A stretch of 64,000 bases of DNA from positions 13,985,000 through 14,048,999 of the forward strand of contig CM076145.1 in assembly GCA_038025085.1 (NCBI GenBank), given 5' to 3'. Shown piece by piece: positions 48,315 to 59,249 of the stretch. This DNA comes from Tetragonia tetragonoides (Eukaryota; Streptophyta; Magnoliopsida; Caryophyllales; Aizoaceae). The translations under genes and the position numbers were made by a program. Each line of letters starts with the position of its first letter. Within the stretch, counting starts at the first letter, position 1. Under the pieces are notes generated by a model. It was not told the origin of the DNA. It was given only the letters and a program-made list of their open reading frames with translations, and searched no databases.

Positions 48315-48566
48315 ACTTTCCTAGACTTAGTGCCTTCGATTTGAACCTCGAACTTTCACTGATCAGTTCTTGCTTCAATAAATTGGTTTGCTTCATCGAT
48401 TGATTTGCCCATATTACATTCCTCTTTTGGAATTAAACACAATTTCGTTCATCTTCGTGAATTGAATTGCTTCTTCAATTCATACAGCAACCCATCAATT
48501 TGAGGTTCGAATCATCGAATTTCTTATTCAATTGACAAAATAAGTGAACAAATTCAAGAATCAATC

Positions 48567-49468
48567 ATGGTGACCAGTACTCGAGCTTTTGATGAAGGGG
48601 TCAAACAGCTCATTACAGAGTCCATTGCTGAAGCTATGCGACAATCAATCCCTGCAGTGGTGCAGTCTTCCATCGCGGAAGCCATAGCTAATACTCCAAA
48701 GATTCTGGAGCTTTATGGATTTATAACCAGAGTAACCCTGTAGCATAGGGAGATGGCCAGTCAGTTGAATCAGATTCTTGACGAAGGAATTGGAGGTAAT
48801 CACAGAAATTATGTACCTCATATGAATTATGGGAGGGTTTCTAGGGTTGATTTTCCAAAATTTAGTGGGTATGATGTTAGAGGGTGACTATATAGATGCA
48901 AATAATTCTTTGAAATTGATTCAATTAATGAACTGAAAAAAGTGAAGCTAGTTTCTATTCACTTAGATGGTAGAGCCTTATTGTGGCATTAGAATTTTGT
49001 GAAAAGAATGGGGGTAAATGTATCATGGGCAGTATATGAGGCTGCAATTTTGAATAGATTTGGGGAAACATATGAAGATCCTATGTCTGAACTTAAGAAT
49101 TTAAGACAAGTTGGTAGTGTGCAAAATTAAAAAGACTTGTTTGATTTACTATTGAGCAAGGTAGAGATCACTAAATTACAAGTTGTGAGTCTGTTTGTCG
49201 GAGGTTTAGAAAGGAATGTCGAAATGCCAGTTAGAATTTTTAAGCCTCAAACCTATGCAGATGCGAACTTTCTTGCCAAACTTCAGGAAGCCACAAATAA
49301 TGCCACCAAGACAAAAACACAACCCATACTACCTACCCCAAAATAAAATGTTGCACCAAACCCACTATAGTGTACTAACACCAGAAACAGCTACACTCCA
49401 TACAAAAACCAAAATACAAAACCAAACCCTTTTTCAAGACCAAGAAGACAGTGAACCCAAAAGAAGAT
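48567..49468 (+). pseudogene. gag: gag of the short-LTR gypsy element (decayed, truncated)
   Basis: ATG at 48567 (MVTSTRAFDEG). Recognisable plant gypsy gag: FPKFSGYD, VKLVSIHLDGRALLWH, SWAVYEAAILNRFG, YEDPMSELKNLRQVGSVQN, VVSLFVGGLERNVEMPVRIF and a PTPK linker. Stops at about 48741, 48886, 48901, 48990, 49127 and 49344. Cut at 49469 by the Tat-B LTR; zinc knuckle and pol lie beyond the window. The short LTR and Met PBS suggest a Reina-type chromovirus, not proven. Confidence 0.75.
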
Positions 49469-49906
49469 TGTAATAACCCTTGCCCTTCCGGCGCCTAATC
49501 GAGATATTTATTTGGAATTTAACGATTCCTAAATAATACGTCATATGCAATTTAAATTAAATTATAATGGGGAATAACAATTTGCAAGCAATGAAGCCGC
49601 CACCAAATTTTAGGAAACAATTGGAAACCATCAAAAAGTGCACCCAATTCCTATTGGGAATTGACTCATACCCATGAGGCTAAATATTGAGTTTGGGGGT
49701 GTAGGTACGAAATGAACAAAAGGAATCTCATCGCCCGAATTAACGGCCTCTACTAAGCCTATCCATGTCAAATATTTATCTATGCTTGGTTCCATACAAA
49801 TCCGGTCGTCTAAGATCCTAAAATTAGTTAGGCGGCTTAAAGACAACCAAATTACCTATCTTATCACTTTGCACAATTTATATCCAATTTGCATGCATAC
49901 TATTAC
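49469..49906 (-). mobile_element. Tat-B 3' LTR, terminal part
   Basis: Reverse complement of the LTR end: TGTAATAACCC on the plus strand corresponds to GGTTCTTACA in Tat-A. Ends at the Tekay insertion point; attac at 49902-49906 is the target duplication. Confidence 0.9.
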
Positions 49907-52817
49907 TGTAACACCCCGAATTTCCGTCTAATTTAAAACCATTTAAAATCACGAGTAGCAGCGGAAAAACCCTAGAAATTCGAAGCGCTACCGCCGTATT
50001 TAATGTTCAAATTAAATACAAGGCTAGAAAGAAACCAAATGTTTATATCCTCAAACGTACGTACTAGATAATTAAATATTAGCTATCTTTTCCAACTAAC
50101 TTAAAACAAATAATCTAAATGAAATAGAAATATTAAACTTATTAATTCTCATGCAAGAGAATTAATCTCGTTATAATATAAAATCCCAATAGTAAGAAGT
50201 TCCAAACTAATCAATAAGATAAATGTTCTTAGAAGATTTACAATCTTCTTTTGTCGCCTTCTCACTAGCTCTACTCCTTGAGCTACAAATCCTGTCAATC
50301 TACTCATTGAGCTACAAATCCTGTCAATCTACTCCCCCATATACACGAGTTCCATATATGTTCATCATAGGTCCACCATTGAAGAGAAATGGACAACAAA
50401 CACAAGTAAAAAGAAAAATAACCAATCAGCTATGCTGAAAAATCCATAACCACATAATCCATTTCAATCTCCAAGTTGAGTCCAACATGCTTAATTAATA
50501 ATAATCATGCTTTAAGAATAAAGACAACATTCTCTAAAAAAAAATAAAGACACGCATAAATCACCAAATAATAAATCTCATTATTTATTATTATCCATTA
50601 GCCAAGTTCATTAGAGAGAAGAGAATCACATGAATTGTCAAACCAACCGCAGTCGATTCAATAGGATCTTAATCCCGTGCACAATGACAAAAGAGGGATC
50701 AACCGTCCCGGAGTATAGATGACTCCCGAAGAACTTCTAGGTGTTTCTAAGTATGCATACCCTCTCCCAACCCTTAGGTTTACAAGAAGAACAGTTTCAT
50801 CCACAAAACGTCACTTGCCCAATTGCTCTTTGTATGGTTACAAGCTTTAACTAAATACATTGAGGTCATAACCAATGAAACCACTCAACGTAACAAGTGA
50901 CAAATTCCCATTCGCCTCCTTCGGTGGATCCATTACCAAAGAAGTCTTAACTCTCAATTCAATTTAATATGGTGATCACATAACAAGTAATACACATAAT
51001 CTTGGCACTCAAGTAACACAATATGGTTACAATTTCCGATGGCAAATTTTACATGAATGGCATCTAGGCCTCAATTCAAAACCACCTAGTTCAATACCTT
51101 TAAGTAGGTTCCAATAGCCAAAGTTCAATTCAACTTATTTAAGTAACATGCTTCTAACATGAATCACATGCTTACTAACATGATACTAAAATAGCATTAC
51201 GAGCTATATTCCAATTGAACAATTATTAACATAATTTTCGTTCAATAACCAATAATAAAACATGTATCTCCTCACATGAATATTAACAAGTAGACATTGC
51301 TACACAAAGTGAATTTTCAACATTATACATGCATTCACTAACATATAATTCTATACGAATTATCACAAGGAAATAAACATCAATTAACCCTTTTCAAAAT
51401 ACTCACAAGTCAAAATATGAATTCCCATTCTCAATCCAATACTAGACAAATGAATACAAATCCCAATAGATATGAATTATGACAAAGAGATTTCATAATT
51501 CATCTAGACATGAATTACCTTTAAAATAAGGCAAGTCCAACAAGCAAACAATGTAAGCTCCTTATGCTTCAAGCGCAGTCAACGGGCCCTAACAAATCCA
51601 CAATACACAATAGTCAATACCTTGACTTCTAAACCACTTTATTAAACTTTAAAGGTGATTTAGTACCCTTAATTAAATAAATTAAGTTGCTCGAATTTTT
51701 GTTACTCATGCATGCTCAAAGTTTCCAAAAACAATTTACATTAACCAAATTAGGAAACTTTCCAAAAACCCTAAAAAAACAAGTCAACAAGTCAAACTAG
51801 TCAACCACCATCACCATCATCAAACACCACGGCACCACCACCGCTGACCACCGTCCAACGCCAGCGGTGGCCGTGACAACCGCCCTGCGGCTGCGCACGG
51901 TCCAGCCGTGCGCTGTACACGGCCTGACCGTGTTCGACCAGCCGGACACCCTTTTCTTTTCTTTTTTTTTTGTTAACAAATTTAACAAACCCTAATCTAA
52001 CTAAATCTACAATTAATAAATATTCAGATTTAATTAAATTACAAAGATCCAATCTTTTGAACTCAAACTTGATTCAATTTCAATAAAACAACAAACCAAA
52101 CCCTAATCATGATCCTATCATGCAAAAACAATAGAATTTAGCAAACCCTAGGCAAAACATAAATTAGGGTTTACTCATAGAAATTAGGGTTTATAAAAAA
52201 CAATGAATTTGAATCAAGAACACAATTTTAATTAATCAAAAGGCATCAAAACACTTACTTGGAATCAAAAAAGGTTTAAAATTGAGCAATAGGATGAATT
52301 GTGAAAAAGTGTTCAAATTTCTCTTTCTTCCTCCTTGGTGTGTCGTGCGTGAGTTTGAGAGAGTGAAAGATGTTTGGCTTTTTATATAATTTTTTTTTTG
52401 TCTAGGTTAAGTTGATGAGTGAGGAAGTTGAGTCCAATTAGAAAACCAAATCCTTAATTCTACTCCTCCTTTTTCCCGTTCAACTTCCCAAACTAATAAC
52501 CAGTCAAACCCTCTCAAAATCAACCTTTTTAGGAAATAATTTTCACAAAAATAAAAACTGATTTTGCTCCATATTTTCGGCTCTTGGCCGAAAATAATGG
52601 CCCTAATTAGGCCTTAATTATTTTCGGCCAATCCGAAAATAATCAAGCCCAATTTCTTAATTTATTTTGGCCCAATTAGTTTTATTGGATCCAAAACAAA
52701 CTCATACAATAATTAGGCATTTTAATTCATGAGCCTAATTAATAATTTAAATCCAAAATTGCATTGTCTTTTTAAGTATTTATTATTCTATAATGAATAA
52801 TAATAAGGGGTATTACA
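49907..52817 (-). mobile_element. 3' LTR of the Tekay element
   Basis: 2911 bp, TGTAACACCCCG to GGTATTACA on the plus strand. Minus-strand TATATAAA at 52382-52389. Carries a private 30-bp tandem duplication at about 50278-50336 (gagctacaaatcctgtcaat twice) absent from the 5' LTR. ORFs at 50223 and 51797-52052 are not genes. Confidence 0.92.
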
Positions 52818-52838
52818 TCCTTACCCCCTTCAAAGAAG
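52818..52838 (-). promoter_or_regulatory. Polypurine tract of the Tekay element
   Basis: Minus strand TTTGAAGGGGGTAAGGA abuts the 3' LTR start. Confidence 0.85.
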
Positions 52839-53096
52839 TTTCATCCTCGAAACTTAGGATCACCACCAAAGTGAAGCTAGTTCCATAAGGCGAAGTTTTT
52901 CCACCACACTTTCAAAGTTCAATACACAACATGTAACTCGAAAGGTTAAAAGTTTTCACAACTTTTTTTTTTTCCAAATAACAAAAATGAGCATGATGCA
53001 ATGTAATGCAATGAGTTTTCCAGTCTTTGTTTCTTTTCTTTTTATGGATTATTACACCCTTCCTCCCTTAAAAAGGTTTCGACCTCGAAACTAAGG

Positions 53097-54314
53097 TTAA
53101 GTACCTTGTTCGAACAGTTGAGGATAACGCTTGCGCATATCAGCCTCAGTTTCCCAAGTCGCCTCTTCGACTTTGTGGTTAGCCTACAACACTTTCATAA
53201 GATTGATCGTAGACGCACGAGTTTTCTTCGTTTTCTCGCCTAGAATCCTCATAGGTTTAGTTCGCTCCTCAAGGACTCGAATTGGTTGCTCTTCATAGGT
53301 AAGTGTGTCATCTAACACTACATTTTCAGGATTCAGCACATGACTCGGATCATGGCGATATCTCTTAACTTGTGACACGTGGAACACATCGTGCACTTGC
53401 TCCAAATCCATAGGCATAGCAAGCCTATAAGCGACCTCTCCAATTCTTTCGAGAATCTCGTAGGGTCCAATATACTTTGGGCTAAGCTTTCCTTTGCGCC
53501 CAAATCTCATTACTCCACGAGTAGGTGATACTTTGAGAAGTACCCTCTCACCAACTTGGAATTCCTCCATTCGGAGATGTTGATCTGCATAGGTTTTCTG
53601 TCTATCTTGTGCAGCTTTCATCTTCTCTTGGACAAGTTTCACTTGATCCACAGTTTCTTGGATAAAATCCGGACCCAAAACAAAGGTCTCACTTATGTCG
53701 TTCCAACACATAGGAGATCGACACTTCCTCCCATACAGTGCCTTGTAAGGTGCTCTACCAATGCTCGCATGGTAGCTATTATTGTAGGAGAACTCAATCA
53801 TAGGCAAACTCTTCTCCCAAGAGTCCTTCATCTCTAGAGCACAAGCTCTCAACATGTCCTCCAATGTCTGAATAGTACGCTCCGTTTGACCATCTGTCGC
53901 AGGATGAAACGCCGTACTAAATTTCAACTTTGTGCCAAAAGCCTCTTGTAATTTGCCCCAGAAGTTCGACAAGAATCTCGTATCCCTGTCTGACACAATA
54001 TGTTTAGGCACTCCATGTAACCTCAAGACCTCTTTCACATAAGCTTCAGCGAGTTGGTCCATCGACCAAGTCTTCTTCATTGCAATGAGTCTCGCCGTTT
54101 TCGTCAGTCGGTCGACAATAACCCAAATAGTGTCCTTGCCAAACCTGGTGTTTGGTAATCCAGTCACGAAATCCATCGAGATTGAATCCCACTTCCATCC
54201 AGGAATTTCCAGTGATTGAACAAGACCTCCAGGCCTCCTATGTTCGATCTTCACCTTTTGACAAGTAAGACACCTTGCCACATACTCAGCACATTCTTGC
54301 TTCATGTTTGTCCA
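53097..54314 (-). pseudogene. pol: Tekay integrase and chromodomain
   Basis: Integrase core: Asp in [11 protein letters not shown] and later in VSDRDTRF, Glu in [17 protein letters not shown]; the zinc-finger CLTCQKVK is at the start of the open part (54305-53184). The HPGG half of the finger is across a stop at 54315. The GPY-type motif KYIGPYEIL is at about 53470-53444. A C-terminal chromodomain ([12 protein letters not shown] ... EEATWETEADMRKRYP) would direct insertion to chromatin marks; TAG at 53184-53186 replaces its conserved Trp before ANHKVEEATW, and the natural end is TAA at 53097-53099. Confidence 0.9.
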
Positions 54315-56129
54315 TCAAAACTGAAGTTTCAAGTGTTTGTACAACTTATCACCACCTGGGTGAACAGAATACGCAGTACCATGCGCCTCATCAAGAATCG
54401 TTCGTTTCAGGTCGGCGTTGTTTGGTACACACCAACGCCCCTTCATCTTGATCGTACCATCATCAAGGATCTCATATTCAGGATGCTTCCCATCCTTGAT
54501 CTTGACACGTAACTCATCTAGAAACGGGTCATGAACTTGCAACTGTCGGATCTCACCATAAATCGATGGTCGCACTACAAGTGCATTCAGCAACAATGCA
54601 GTTTCACCTTGTTGAACAACCTCTAGGTCTAACTTCCTAAATTCCTCACACAAGTCATATGGTAGCACCATCATGTTATTCACATTGTGTGAAGTCTTCC
54701 TACTCAACCCATCAGCCACTACATTGGCCTTTCCCTCGTGATACTGAATATCCAGATCGTACTCAGATATCAACTCGAGCCATCTCCGTTGCCTCATATT
54801 CAACTCCTTTTGAGTGAAGATATACTTCAAATTCTTGTGATCTGTAAAGATCTTGCAATGAGCTCCATACAAGTAATGTCTCCAAATTTTTAAGAAAAAT
54901 ATCACAGCAGCTAGCTCCATGTCATGAGTAGGGTAGTTCTTCTCATGCATTTTCAACTGGCAAGAGGCATAAGCAAACACCTTGCCATTTTGCATAAGCA
55001 CACACCCCAACCCATTTTTAGATGCATCGTTGTAGACCTCAAACCCTTCCGTTCCAGACGGTAAAGTCAAAACTGGTGCCGTTGTCAACCTCTTCTTAAG
55101 CTCTTGGAAAGCTTCTTCAAATTGTTCAGTCCACTTGTATTTCATCTCCTTTCTCATCAAATTTGTGATAGATCTAGCTATCTTGGAGAAGTCTTGCACA
55201 AATCTCCTATAATGGCCAGCCAATCCGAGAAAACTTCTTACCTCAGTCACATTTTTCGGAGCAGGCCAATCCATGACAGCCCGAATCTTAGAAGGATCAA
55301 CAGAAACTCCTTCTTTAGAGATAATGTGCCCAAGAAAAGCAACACTCTCTAGCCAAAACTCACACTTTGAGAGTTTAGCGTCCAACTTCTCATTTCGCAA
55401 CACCTCCAAGACAGTCCTCAAGTGTCTTGCGTGTTCCTCCTTGTCTTTCAAATATACAAAAATATCATCGATAAACACGACCACAAAACTATCCAGATAT
55501 GGTCTAAAGCTGTTATTCATCATCTCCATAAACTTAGCTGGTGCATTAGTTAACCTAAATGGCATAACAGTAAACTCATAATACCCATACCTTGTCCTAA
55601 AGGCGGTTTTCGCAATGTCGACCTCATCAATCCTCAGCTGATGATAACCTGACCGCAAATCCACCTTCGAAAATACTCCAGCCCCTTGGAGTTGATCGAA
55701 CAGGTCTTCAATCCTAGGTAGAGGATACCTATTCTTGACAATGACCTTGTTCAACTCACGATAGTCAATGCAGAGACGCAGACTACCATCCTTCTTACGC
55801 ACAAATAGAACTGGTGCGCCCCACGATGACACACTAGGTCTAATGTACCCTTTCTCTAACAACACTTCCAATTGTTCCTTTAGTTCTTTCATCTCTAAAG
55901 GTGCCATTCTATACGGTACCCTCGAAATCGGACCTGTTCCAGGAACTAGGTCAATCTGAAACACAGTATCCCTCACTGGTGGCATACCAGGAATCTCCTT
56001 TGAAAACACATTCGGAAACTCATTGACCACATCAATCTTTGAGATTTCCTCGTCTATTCCCTCTACATTCTGAATGTGACACAAAAATCCCTCACATCCC
56101 TTCTCTAAGTGCTTTTTCGCCACTAACAT
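54315..56129 (-). pseudogene. pol: Tekay reverse transcriptase and RNase H
   Basis: 604-residue open segment. [40 protein letters not shown] (Gly usual at the fourth position) and the catalytic FIDD box (about 55465-55454). RNase [36 protein letters not shown] and [10 protein letters not shown], with catalytic residues present. Then linker and the [12 protein letters not shown] start of the integrase zinc finger. Ends at TGA 54315-54317, where the family has Trp (the WW of the zinc-finger region). Confidence 0.92.
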
Positions 56130-57362
56130 TGAAATAATCCCAATTCCTCTCTTAGTGATAATTCCTTTATAAGATATTCTATTACTTCTAGGCCCTTTCA
56201 GCGATATCTTCTGTTCACTACAATCGATTCTCGCTTTATACTTGTTAAGTCAGTTCATCCCCAAAATGACATCAAACTCTCCCAATTGAAACTCAATCAG
56301 GTCTGCAGGCAATTCAGACCCTGCAATGTTCATACGAACATTGTGATGCGCTACTTTACACAATACCACCTTTCCAGTAGGAGTGGAAATATTAGTCTCG
56401 AAGGACTCAACTACTCCCATCCCATGTTTCTTAACAAAATTTTCAGATATGAATGAATGTGATGCTCCAGAATAAAATAATACATAGGCAGGCAAAGAAT
56501 TTACAAGAAACGTACCAGTCACCACATTGTTTGCCGCATCAACCTGTACTTGATTCATCACAAACAAAGGACCTCCATTTCTGTTCTGGTTGCCATTATT
56601 GTTCTGAACATTTCCAGCCTTTCCATTCAGCCCATTCTGTCGATTACCACCCTGGTTGTTCCCATTTTGACCCTGAGCTGCAGGAGCTTGAACATTGTTG
56701 TTGCCCCCACCATTGTTCACGGTCTTGCCCATCTGAGGACAATCAAAAGAAAGATGCCCCAACTCTTGACAAGTGTAGCACCTCACCTTATTTCCAGCAC
56801 AATCGAGTCCTAGGTGATTCTTATTGCATCTCCTGCAAGTATAGGGGTTGCCCTTCCAACCCCCATTATTCTTATGGCCATTTCGATTGCCATTCTTGCC
56901 ATTTCCATTCTTGGAATTCCCACCCTCATTGTGGTTATTTCCCTTGTTGTTGTTGTTGTTGCTGTTGTTGTTGTTGTTCTGGTTGTTCCCTCCCCGGAAC
57001 TTCTCCTTCTTCTCACCACCACTACCCTGATGGTCATCAAACTTCCTCTTTTTTCCAGTCACCTCCTCTCGGTGCTTGAAAATCGCAGCTTGATTCGCCG
57101 CACGATTGTAGGGCTCTTGCACAGTTTGACACTTATAACCCCCAAAAGACTCACGAATGGTCCAGTACAACCCATTCTGGAATCTACGGGCCCTTTGTTG
57201 TTCCGTAGAGACTAATTCTCCTGCAAAACGAGCAAGGTCGTCAAACTTCTCAGCATACTCCTGAACAGTCATCCTTCCTTGGATAAGGTTCAAGAACTCG
57301 TTATATTTCTGGTCCTGGAGATACTCTGGGTAGAACTCCTTTCTAAGAACCGTTTTGAGCAT
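56130..57362 (-). pseudogene. gag-pro: Tekay gag C-terminal half and aspartic protease
   Basis: Open 57362-56250. Capsid end (YPEYLQDQKYNEFLNLIQGRMTVQEYAEKFDDL), then an Asn/Gly-rich tract (about 57000-56860) and two zinc knuckles: CRRCNKNHLGLDC and CYTCQELGHLSFDC (both CX2CX4HX4C). After a second Asn-rich linker comes the protease, VLFYSGASHSFIS (about 56470): the usual DSGA active site reads YSGA, so the catalytic Asp is replaced by Tyr. LGMN precedes TGA 56250-56252 at a conserved Trp; the frame then continues about 120 bases into the RT segment. The Asn codon run explains the Cys/Val-rich shadow frames on the plus strand. Confidence 0.92.
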
Positions 57363-57799
57363 TTCCCAATTAAAACCCGGTCGAGCTCTAATTGAGGTAC
57401 CATTGGTTGTTCACCAACGATCTGCCTTCTTCCGGAACAGGTAGATAACATTGTCTACCTTAAGTGCCTCTGGACACCCAGTTATCGCGAAGATTTTCTC
57501 CAAATCTCGCATCCAATCGTCGAGAAGTACGGGATCCTCGTGCCCCTCATACACAAGCGGATTATGCCCTTTAATCTTCTTGGATACTGCGGCGAAGTCG
57601 TCACCCCAGTTACCCTCGTGTCTTCCCTCTGCATCATCTGCGCGATGAATGCATTAGATTGCGCCAAGGCTTGCTGCGACTGAGCAAGTTGCGCTAATAA
57701 GGCTTGCGCCATTTCCTCCCCATTCCCGACGCTGTTGTTATTATCTCCCATCGAGCTAGTAGACTCCTCAACTCTTTGTCTATTTCTTCTAGGTGGCAT
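57363..57799 (-). pseudogene. gag: Tekay gag N-terminal half
   Basis: Starts MPPRRNRQRVEE at 57799, a typical Tekay gag start; Gln/Ala-rich coiled-coil-like stretch (ALLAQLAQSQQALAQSNAFIAQM). A one-base loss near 57610 shifts the frame before NWGDDFAAVSKKIKGHNP. That second frame runs on (GHEDPVLLDDWMRDLEKIF) to TGA at 57411-57413, again at a Trp position (ADRW followed by stop, then TTN), and then joins the 57362 segment. Confidence 0.85.
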
Positions 57800-58454
57800 C
57801 TAGCAACCTAAAGGATCAACAAAAGCAAAAGAAAAAGGGTATTAGCTACCCATATCACACTCATGTGCGATGATCACAACTAACATATACACTTGACTCA
57901 TATATATGTTCAATAGCCAACTAGGGCTCTAGGCTTTTATTGCGTTCAGCATAGCCTTATCACACTCTTGCGTACAAGCAGGTCAAGTTTCAATTGCCTT
58001 TGTTCTTTCTCGAAAAAAAACAAATCACAATCATAATAAAACATTCATGCCTCTTTCATAGGCGCTTTCACAATACTCAGGCTCCAAATAGCAAGTAAAT
58101 AACACATTTCTTGCAAACCTTTCATCTCATAAATCAAATAATCAAGTATTTGTTCTCAAAAATGAGGACTTGCCAAACCAAGCCTAGAAGCATGAAGTAA
58201 AGCAAAAATTTAACATTCTAAACATAAATGTCAAAACAAATGGCTCGCAGGCCCAAATAAAGTCTCAAATAGTTTACTCCATCAAAACTAAATCAAACTA
58301 AGAATCACGCTCTTCTCGCGTGGTTCCTCAAAAGATAGCGACACACATGTGTCACCTGGACCTTGTCGTCCTCCTCCATGGGTTCCTCCTCTTCTGGAGC
58401 CTCCTCTTCTTCAGTAGGGGTCCTTGGCTCGTTGGGCTCGCCATTCAAGCCAAT
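57800..58454. other. Tekay leader, gag-proximal part
   Basis: Between the leader ORF and gag. No frame of note on the sense (minus) strand. Confidence 0.5.
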
Positions 58455-59026
58455 GGGTCAGTCTCTCACAGCGCAAGGCCTAGGTGGCCTCGCAGGAACC
58501 TCATGAACAGCAGGCAAAGGCTCTTTCTCAACTTGGACAGTAGGTGCCACGGCCTCCTCGGCGAAGTAGTCCCTCTCGAACGCTAGTGCTCGATCTAGGT
58601 CGGCGTCTGCCTCCTCTTGGGTCATCTGATCGTCCACCTCGAGCAATGGGTCATACCCTTCAGCGTTCTCACGTACACATCGTAGGGATCTCTAAGCATA
58701 TCTGGGCACGCCTCGTCCCATGCGTATGCCCTTATTATCAAGAACTCCAACGTCTCCAGATAGGGGTAGTCCCTATCGTTCTTCATCTCCCAATCCACTA
58801 GCCAGTCTTCGTGGAATCGGCGTCATTTGGATGTCGTGTAGCCAAAGCTTTTGATGAAGTAGAAGGCCTTCATCTTGTCCGAGCGTATAGAAGATTGAAC
58901 ATCAAGGCACTCGTCGTACTGCATGAATACTTCACGTACGAGATCAAAGTATTCCTCTAGTCGGCCTCCCTCATAACGAAGCTGCCTCGGGTCCTTGGGA
59001 GTCACGGGTCGTTCAAGCTTCACCAT
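58455..59026 (-). pseudogene. Extra leader ORF between PBS and gag of the Tekay element
   Basis: Sense-oriented frame in the 1.4-kb leader. First ATG near 59026 (MVKLERPVTPKDPRQLRYEG), then RLEEYFDLVREVFMQYDECLD. TGA at 58823-58825 interrupts; the same frame continues (FHEDWLVDWEMKNDRDYPYLE, RAYAWDEACPDMLRDPYD), shifts frame near 58675, and runs through an acidic segment (EVDDQMTQEEADADLDRALAFERD) to a stop near 58458. About 190 codons with two breaks, so it looks formerly coding. No family recognised; could also be part of an ancestral captured gene. Confidence 0.55.
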
Positions 59027-59234
59027 TTGCACACGAGAACAACACGTTAGTACTTCACTCGAGTACTTCAAATAATACCAAAACCAGTAAAAGAAGCACT
59101 TAAACTCATTTCGGCTTACAAATCTTTTATTATAACTTAAGTCTATTTAAGTTTTCAACCTTAGAGTACATCTTAATGATATACTTTTCCATCAAAACGT
59201 AACACAATTCCCCTAATATACGTTTAAACATTAC

Positions 59235-59246
59235 GCTCTGATACCA
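59235..59246 (-). promoter_or_regulatory. tRNA-iMet primer binding site of the Tekay element
   Basis: Minus strand TGGTATCAGAGC, three bases after the 5' LTR end. Confidence 0.92.
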
Positions 59247-59249
59247 ACT

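Noticed and set aside
56453..57079. 208-residue plus-strand Cys/His-rich frame
   Set aside because: Shadow of the Asn/Gly-rich gag tract read in antisense; the gag frame with zinc knuckles explains it.
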